In this document: piece by piece, positions 56,998 through 64,000 of the stretch | How the letters are laid out: each line of letters opens with the position of its first letter | Numbering within the stretch: the stretch's first letter is position 1 | Origin: Pseudomonas sp. TH41 | Lineage (GTDB): Bacteria; Pseudomonadota; Gammaproteobacteria; Pseudomonadales; Pseudomonadaceae | DNA: 64,000 nucleotides | Assembly: GCF_016650695.1 (NCBI RefSeq) | Contig: NZ_JAEKFH010000003.1 | Location: forward strand, 1,508,001 to 1,572,000 | Direction: 5' to 3' | Made by a program: the position numbers and the translations under genes | Notes under the pieces: model-generated | Databases searched by the model: none | What the model was told of the DNA's origin: nothing | The model's input: only the letters and a program-made list of their open reading frames with translations

Positions 56998-57768
56998 TTA
57001 CGCCTTGCCGCCATTACGCTCAATGGCAAACCCGCTCCAGGTCTGACTTACGGGCATCAGCTCCAGGCTGTTGATATTGATGTGTGCCGGCGCATTGAGC
57101 ACCCAGAAAATGGTGTCAGCGATGTCTTGCGGCTGGATCGGCTCGGCACCGGCGTAGGTCGCGTTGTAACGCTCCTGGTCACCGGCGAAACGCACCAGCG
57201 AAAATTCGCTCTCGCACAGGCCCGGCTCGATGTTGCTCACCCGCACGCCCGTGCCTTGCAGGTCGCAACGCAGGTTCAGGGAGAACTGTTTGACGAACGC
57301 TTTGGTCGCACCGTACACATGGCTGCCCGGGTACGGGTAGTTGCCGGCGATGGAACCCAGGTTGACGATGCCAGCACCACGACCGTGGGCGATCAGGCGC
57401 GGCAACAGCAGACGGGTGCTGTACATCAGGCCTTTGATGTTGGTGTCGACCATGGTGTCCCAATCATCCAGATTGCACTTCGGCGCGGGGTCGACGCCCA
57501 GTGCCAGGCCGGCGTTGTTGATCAGCCCGCGCAGTTTGGCGAACGAAGGCGGCAGATTGGCAATCGCCTCTTCCATGGCCTTGCGATCGCGCACGTCGAG
57601 CACCAGGCCATGGACCTCGGTCTGCTTCGACAACTCGGCGCACAGGGCATTGAGACGTTCTTCACGACGCCCCGTCAGCACCAGTTTCCAGCCAGCCTCG
57701 GCAAAACGGCGGGCACAGGCTTCACCAAAACCGGAGGTCGCGCCGGTAATAAACAGGGTGTTGGACAT
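56998..57768 (-). CDS. Short-chain dehydrogenase/reductase (YdfG type)
   Basis: A 256-residue classical SDR. NADP-binding TGATSGFGEACARRFAEAGWKLVLTGRREERL, NNAGLALG, catalytic Ser in VNLGSIAGNYPYPGSHVYGATKAFVKQFSLNLR with YxxxK (YGATK), and IEPGLCESEFSLVRF. It resembles YdfG, which reduces 3-hydroxy acids and malonic semialdehyde. ATG 57768 is preceded by AAGGAG; the frame is open further upstream but without a ribosome site. Confidence 0.93.
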   Translation of the reverse strand: MSNTLFITGATSGFGEACARRFAEAGWKLVLTGRREERLNALCAELSKQTEVHGLVLDVRDRKAMEEAIANLPPSFAKLRGLINNAGLALGVDPAPKCNLDDWDTMVDTNIKGLMYSTRLLLPRLIAHGRGAGIVNLGSIAGNYPYPGSHVYGATKAFVKQFSLNLRCDLQGTGVRVSNIEPGLCESEFSLVRFAGDQERYNATYAGAEPIQPQDIADTIFWVLNAPAHININSLELMPVSQTWSGFAIERNGGKA

Positions 57769-57908
57769 CGTGTTCTCCTTGCTTCGGGCTGATGACCAGC
57801 CATTGGAATAGATAATGAGCTGGCAGCATGCCCGGCCTTGCACACAGCGGCAACCACCGCACAACCTGTACAAAAAACGATCAAACCTTGCAACGCCTTA
57901 TCCGCTGT

Positions 57909-58419
57909 GGCTTTCAGCCATGTGCGCGCACCTTATCCACAGCCCCATCCACACATTCCGGGGGCAAGTGCAAAAGCTGAAACCCGCTGTGCACAAGGCT
58001 TTGCGAGCAGATTATAAATTTTTTCGCTTGACCCTCGAATGCCACGTGTGTTGCCTAAGGCAATCTGCCCGGATTGCCGGTCAAACCGGCGATGGCGGCG
58101 AGCCAGTAATGACGGCCTTCAGCCGACTCTTTCCAGAGTTTAACCACAGACTTATCCACAGGCTGGCACAGCCCTTTTTGGGGCGTTTTTGCCATCAACA
58201 AAAAGGTTGACAAAGCCGCCTCTCGGCCACGCAAAATTACCTGATCAAAAAACAACCACAACCCTGTAAGCCACGGTTTTAAAGGCTTTCAGCCAGCTAC
58301 TCCCACGTTATTCACAGCCGGTTCCACAGCAAACGGGGACAAGTCAAAACCGTGACAAAACAATTATTTGCAGCGGCTTTATGTCGCGCTTTAAGAGCTT
58401 GTGAATATTGTTTTCCACA
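57909..58419. other. Non-coding region with a repeated DnaA-box-containing unit
   Basis: No gene is supported between 57769 and 58684. Two exact DnaA boxes TTATCCACA (57933-57941, 58152-58160) and near matches TTAACCACA (58140-58148), TTATTCACA (58308-58316) and TTTTCCACA (58411-58419) all lie in one orientation. A motif GGCTTTCAGCCA (57909, 58284; variant at 58114) stands 24, 38 and 24 bases before a box. Units 1 and 3 continue alike after the box (CCACA..GGGGCAAGTGCAAAA and CCACA..GGGGACAAGTCAAAA), so an imperfect ~90-base unit is repeated. AT-rich stretches (58010-58025, 58360-58450) follow. It could titrate or reload DnaA. Confidence 0.55.
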
Positions 58420-58475
58420 ATTTCCCTTTTCCCGTTTGATTTCCTTTGATTTCCTTTGATCCCCCCTTGATTCCC

Positions 58476-58579
58476 CCTGTAGGAGCTGTCGAGTGAAACG
58501 AGGCTGCGATCTTTTGATCTGCCTGTTAAAAAACAAATCAAAAGATCGCAGCCTCGTTTCACTCGACAGCTCCTACAGG
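58476..58579. repeat. REP inverted pair with long arms
   Basis: Nearly perfect arms of over 40 bases: CCTGTAGGAGCTGTCGAGTG.. and ..CACTCGACAGCTCCTACAGG, with AAAAGATCGCAGCC inner parts. It lies between the DnaA-box region and the liv terminator. Confidence 0.92.
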
Positions 58580-58631
58580 TCCCACAAATCCCACAAGCCC
58601 CCACAGGTCCGCGGACCGACGGGCATGCATA

Positions 58632-58670
58632 AAAAAACGCCCTGACGTTGGGTTCGTCAGGGCGTTTTTT
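58632..58670 (-). terminator. Rho-independent terminator of the liv operon
   Basis: A 16-bp perfect stem AAAAAACGCCCTGACG / CGTCAGGGCGTTTTTT with a 7-base loop, 15 bases after the livF stop. It has T-runs on both strands, so it can work in both directions. Confidence 0.92.
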
Positions 58671-58684
58671 ATTCACTCAGCAGA

Positions 58685-59401
58685 TTAGTGCCCGCCGAGA
58701 TAAGCGTTACGCACCTCCTCGTTGACCAGCAGCTCCTTGCCGGTGCCCGTGAGACGGATCTCGCCGTTGACCATCACATACGCCCGATCCGACAGCTTCA
58801 GCGCATGGTTGGCGTTCTGTTCGACGAGGAAGATGGTCATCCCGGTACTTGCCAGTTCCCGCAGGGTGGCGAAGATCTGCTTCACCACAATCGGCGCCAG
58901 CCCCAGGCTCGGCTCATCGAGCAACAGCAGTTTCGGCCGGCTCATCAGGGCCCGAGCGATGGCGAGCATTTGCTGTTCACCGCCGGACATGGTCATGGCC
59001 CGCTGGGTACGCCGCTCCTTGAGCCGTGGAAACAGCTCGAACATGCGCTGCATGTCCTCGGCGGCATATTTGTCACCGATAGGAATGGTGCCCATCAGCA
59101 GGTTTTCCTCGACAGTCATGTCAGGGAACACCCGCCGGCCTTCCGGCGATTGAGCAATGCCATTGGACGCGATGTAATGGGACGACTTTTGAGTGATGTC
59201 CACGCCCTGATAGATGATCTCGCCGTCTGCCGCACGCGGCTGACCGAAGATCGACATCAACAGGGTCGACTTGCCTGCACCGTTGGAGCCGATCAGGCTG
59301 ACGGTTTCTCCTTCGTTGATGTGCAGCGAGACTTTCTTCAGGGCCTGGATCGGCCCGTAGAACACGTCGATCTCTTTCAGTTCGAGGATCGGTTGACTCA
59401 T
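58685..59401 (-). CDS. livF: Branched-chain amino-acid ABC transporter ATPase LivF
   Basis: A 238-residue ATPase. It begins LELKEIDVFYGPIQALKKVSLHINEGE and has Walker A GSNGAGKSTL, signature MSGGEQQMLAIARALMSRPK, Walker B LLLLDEPSLGLAP, and switch VEQNANHALKLSDRAYVMVNGEIRLTGTG. It is the last gene of the livK-H-M-G-F operon; its start overlaps the livG stop (ATGA). Confidence 0.96.
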   Translation of the reverse strand: MSQPILELKEIDVFYGPIQALKKVSLHINEGETVSLIGSNGAGKSTLLMSIFGQPRAADGEIIYQGVDITQKSSHYIASNGIAQSPEGRRVFPDMTVEENLLMGTIPIGDKYAAEDMQRMFELFPRLKERRTQRAMTMSGGEQQMLAIARALMSRPKLLLLDEPSLGLAPIVVKQIFATLRELASTGMTIFLVEQNANHALKLSDRAYVMVNGEIRLTGTGKELLVNEEVRNAYLGGH

Positions 59402-60269
59402 ACCAGCTCCTCTTCATCAGCACCCAGGTAAGCGGCAATCACTTTCGGATCGTTGCGGATCGCTTGAGGGTCACCCTCGGCGATTACGTTGCCGTGGTCC
59501 AGCACCACAATGTGGTCGGAAATGCTCATTACCATGCCCATGTCGTGTTCAATCAGCACCACCGTAATGTCGTGGTCGTCACGCAGATGTCGAATCATCG
59601 CGCTGAGCGCCTCGGTTTCCTGCGGGTTGAGGCCCGCTGCCGGTTCGTCCAGACAAATGATCTTGGGTCGTGTGCACATGGCCCGGGCGATTTCCAGGCG
59701 ACGCTGCTGGCCGTAGGAAAGCTCACCCGCCAGGCGGTTGGCGGAGCCCACCAGATCGACCACCTCCAGCCAGTAGAAGGCATGGTCCAGGGCATCGCTT
59801 TCTGCCTTACGGTAGGCTTTGGTGTTGAGAATGCCGGACAGCAAGTTGCGGTTGACCCACATGTGCTGGGCCACCAGCAGGTTCTCGATCACCGACATTT
59901 CCCTGAACAGGCGAATGTTCTGGAAGGTCCGCGCCAGCCCGGCGCGGTTGATCAGGTGCGTGCCACCGAACATCTTGTAGTGGAGCCGGTTGAGGAAGCT
60001 TTTCGGCGAAACAAAATCGGTCGCCTTGAACGGTTCCCCGAGCATTTTGATGACGTTGGTTTTCACACCACGGGTGTCAAGTTCGATACGCCCGCCAGAG
60101 GCCTTGTAGAAACCGGTCAGGCAGTTGAACACCGTGGTCTTGCCCGCACCGTTGGGGCCGATCAACGCGAAGATCGAGTTACGTTTGACTTTCAGGCTGA
60201 CGTCGCTCAGGGCTTTGATGCCGCCGAAATGCATCATCAGGTTCTCGACCTTTAGAACGATTTCTTCGC

Positions 60270-60273
<4 letters not shown>
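59398..60273 (-). CDS. livG: Branched-chain amino-acid ABC transporter ATPase LivG
   Basis: A 291-residue ATPase with MHFGGIKALSDVSLKVKRNSI, Walker A GPNGAGKTTV, ARTFQNIRLFREMSVIENL, signature ELSYGQQRRLEIARAMCTRPK, Walker B IICLDEPAAGLNPQE, and VVLIEHDMGMVMSISDHI. It is longer than LivF by the usual LivG helical insertion. The start overlaps the livM stop by 4 bases. Confidence 0.96.
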
Positions 60274-61568
<1,295 letters not shown>

Positions 61569-61570
61569 AC

Positions 61571-62488
<918 letters not shown>

Positions 62489-62622
62489 GCACTCTCACTA
62501 ACTTGAGAGGCCACCGCGAACCAGGTGTCGATGAACCCTTGTGAGGCGCACCTTACCGGCTTCATGTGGCTCAGAAGAAAAATACCGGGTCGGCATGATT
62601 GCAGAACCCATGACCCAAGCCG

Positions 62623-62660
62623 GGCCTGCGCCCCCCGACGAATATCGAGAGACGCAGGCC
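62623..62660 (-). promoter_or_regulatory. Stem-loop between livK and livH
   Basis: An 8-bp stem GGCCTGCG (62623-62630) / CGCAGGCC (62653-62660) with a 22-base loop, 17 bases after the livK stop. Such intercistronic stems often make the binding-protein mRNA more abundant than the permease mRNA. There is no U-tract. The remainder of 62489-62676 shows nothing else. Confidence 0.4.
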
Positions 62661-62676
62661 TGGCGATGCGCTTATC

Positions 62677-63810
62677 TCACTTCTGTTTGTCCAGCTGGTG
62701 GTATTTGCCCGCAGCATCCCACTGGTAAACCACGTAGTCGGAGATTTTCAGGTCGCCCTTGCTATCCCATTCCTTCTTGCCCATCACGGTTTCCACCGGA
62801 TTGGCTTTCAGCCATTTAGCCGCGTCTTCACCTTTGTTCGTCTTGGCACCGTTGAAGCCGGCAGCCAGGGCTTGGACCGAGGCGTAGGCGTACAGGGTGT
62901 AGCCTTCAGGCTCGTAACCGGACTTGCGGAAGGTTTCTACAACAGCCTTGCTGTCTGGAATCAGACGCGGGTCAGCGCCAAAGGTCATGTACACGCCGTC
63001 GACGTATGGAGCACCACCGGCAGTCGTCACCATTTCGTCAGTCACGATGCCGTCATCGGACATGAACTTGACGTCTTTCAGACCTTGCTCACGCAGCTGG
63101 TGGACCAGTGGACCGGCTTCCGGATGCAGGCCGCCAAAGTAAAGAACATCAGCCCCTACCGAACGGACCTTGGTGATCACGGCACTGAAATCTTTCTCGC
63201 CGCGGGTCAGACCTTCTTCAAGAACAGGTTTCACGCCACGCGCGGTCAACTGCTTGGCTGTCGCGTCCGCCAGGCCTTTACCGTAGGTGTCTTTGTCGTT
63301 GATGACGGCAACTTTCTTGCCTTTCAGGACGTCGACGATGTAGTTACCCGCGACGATACCTTGTTGGTCATCACGCCCGCACATACGCATCATGGCCGGC
63401 AGGCCGCGCTCGGTGACCGCCGGGTTGGTAGAGCCCGGAGTGATTGCGATGATGCCTGCGTCGGAGTAGACCTCGGAAGCAGGGATGGTCGACGACGAGC
63501 AGAAGTGCCCGACAACGCCGATAACCTTGTCCTGTACCATTTTGTTCGCGACAGCCACAGCCTGTTTCGGTTCGCAGGCGTCATCGCCCTGGACCAGTAC
63601 GATTTTCTCGCCGTTGATGCCGCCCTTGGCGTTGATTGCATCCGCCGCAGCTTGCGCGCCTTTCATGTATTGCAAGCCGAAGGAAGCGCTAGGACCGGTC
63701 ATCGGACCTGCCACACCAATTTTCACATCAGCCTGTGCAAACGCAGAAACACCCAATGCAGCTGCCACTGCGAGGGCCAGAAAGCCTTTCTTGTAAAACG
63801 TCTGGGACAT
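62677..63810 (-). CDS. livK: Branched-chain amino-acid ABC transporter, substrate-binding protein (BraC/LivK type)
   Basis: A 377-residue periplasmic binding protein. Signal peptide GFLALAVAAALGVSAFAQA, then DVKIGVAGPMTGPSASFGLQYMKGAQAAADAINAKGGINGEKIVLVQGDDACEPKQAVAVANKMV, VVGHFCSSSTIPASEVYSDAGIIAITPGSTNP and YFGGLHPEAGPLVHQLREQG, as in BraC. It binds leucine, isoleucine, valine and often alanine or threonine. ATG 63810 gives the standard signal sequence. It is the first gene of the leftward operon behind a sigma54-type promoter. Confidence 0.95.
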   Translation of the reverse strand: MSQTFYKKGFLALAVAAALGVSAFAQADVKIGVAGPMTGPSASFGLQYMKGAQAAADAINAKGGINGEKIVLVQGDDACEPKQAVAVANKMVQDKVIGVVGHFCSSSTIPASEVYSDAGIIAITPGSTNPAVTERGLPAMMRMCGRDDQQGIVAGNYIVDVLKGKKVAVINDKDTYGKGLADATAKQLTARGVKPVLEEGLTRGEKDFSAVITKVRSVGADVLYFGGLHPEAGPLVHQLREQGLKDVKFMSDDGIVTDEMVTTAGGAPYVDGVYMTFGADPRLIPDSKAVVETFRKSGYEPEGYTLYAYASVQALAAGFNGAKTNKGEDAAKWLKANPVETVMGKKEWDSKGDLKISDYVVYQWDAAGKYHQLDKQK

Positions 63811-63866
63811 GAGGTGGTGCTCCATGGTTTTTTTTAGTTGGCATTGCGACTTCTCTGAATGCTCAG

Positions 63867-63882
63867 AGCAAGGGCCGTGCCA
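63867..63882 (-). promoter_or_regulatory. Sigma54 (-24/-12) promoter of the liv operon
   Basis: On the minus strand the sequence is TGGCACGGCCCTTGCT, an exact match to TGGCAC-N5-TTGCT with GG and GC 10 bases apart. Transcription should start near 63855, about 45 bases before livK. The AT-rich 118 bases further upstream (63883-64000) show no clear activator palindrome. Confidence 0.8.
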
Positions 63883-64000
63883 TCGGTTTTTTATTCTTCA
63901 AAAAGTCGCTGCTTTATTGTTATTTCGACTGTTTCGTTCCCATTTTCATTGGGTGTGCAACCGTCTAAACCGCGGAAGGTGAAACCATTTATTTTTAAAG

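Noticed and set aside
57815..58210. 131-codon open frame in the DnaA-box region
   Set aside because: No ribosome site, no recognisable motif, and the repeat structure of the region explains the sequence better.

Overview
The window looks like a chromosomal segment of a Pseudomonas of the fluorescens group. The evidence is a high-GC gene-dense layout, a purD-retS junction, a urt/ure nitrogen block, a cobG-type cobalamin cluster, and three families of short palindromic REP repeats (mostly GGGAGCGAGC..GCTCGCGA and GGAGCTG..GCGATCTTTTG) in nearly every intergenic gap. I see no rRNA, tRNA, CRISPR array, transposase or prophage. The species call is inference from gene content and repeat style.

Layout. 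(1) 1-4.4 kb: the 3' end of purD, the hybrid sensor kinase retS and a MarC-family membrane protein. (2) 4.3-5.9 kb and 10.6-11.4 kb: three related genes of unknown function with lower GC. (3) 6.1-14.7 kb: corrin-ring genes in two divergent arms, cobG-cobH-cobI-cobJ leftward and cobL-cbiD-cobK rightward. (4) 14.9-18.5 kb: an orphan antitoxin and a decayed copper-uptake locus made of a DUF2946 protein, PCu(A)C, a frameshifted DUF2946 protein, a 45-codon remnant of a TonB copper receptor, and a PepSY protein. (5) 18.8-29.2 kb: a sigma54-type promoter, urea transporter urtABCDE, then ureD-ureA-GNAT-GNAT-ureB-ureC. (6) 29.4-52.8 kb: an accessory stretch separating the urease structural and accessory genes. 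It holds two giant dermonecrotic-toxin-like proteins with different C-terminal catalytic modules, a sensor kinase, a broken RHS gene, cbpA-cbpM, a YegD-like Hsp70, an AI-2E exporter, PsiF, an AraC/DMT pair, a lipase, AsmA, a secreted protein made of 14-residue repeats, and a DesT-like regulator. (7) 53.0-55.5 kb: a second sigma54-type promoter and ureE-ureF-ureG-hupE. (8) 55.7-57.8 kb: an AGE-family epimerase and an SDR. (9) 57.8-58.7 kb: a 0.9-kb non-coding region with repeated DnaA-box-like elements. (10) 58.7-63.9 kb: a branched-chain amino-acid ABC operon (livK-H-M-G-F, leftward) with a third sigma54-type promoter.

Functionally, the urea importer, nickel urease with its maturation factors and HupE, and the Liv importer form a nitrogen-scavenging set. 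The three matching -24/-12 elements suggest joint RpoN control. The most unusual material is the pair of large toxin-like proteins sharing an N-terminal body (one ending in leucine-rich repeats plus a NEL-type ubiquitin ligase domain, one in a Cys-His-Asp domain), the three-member unknown family around the cob genes, the 14-residue-repeat protein, the DnaA-box repeat region, and the several frameshifted or deleted genes.
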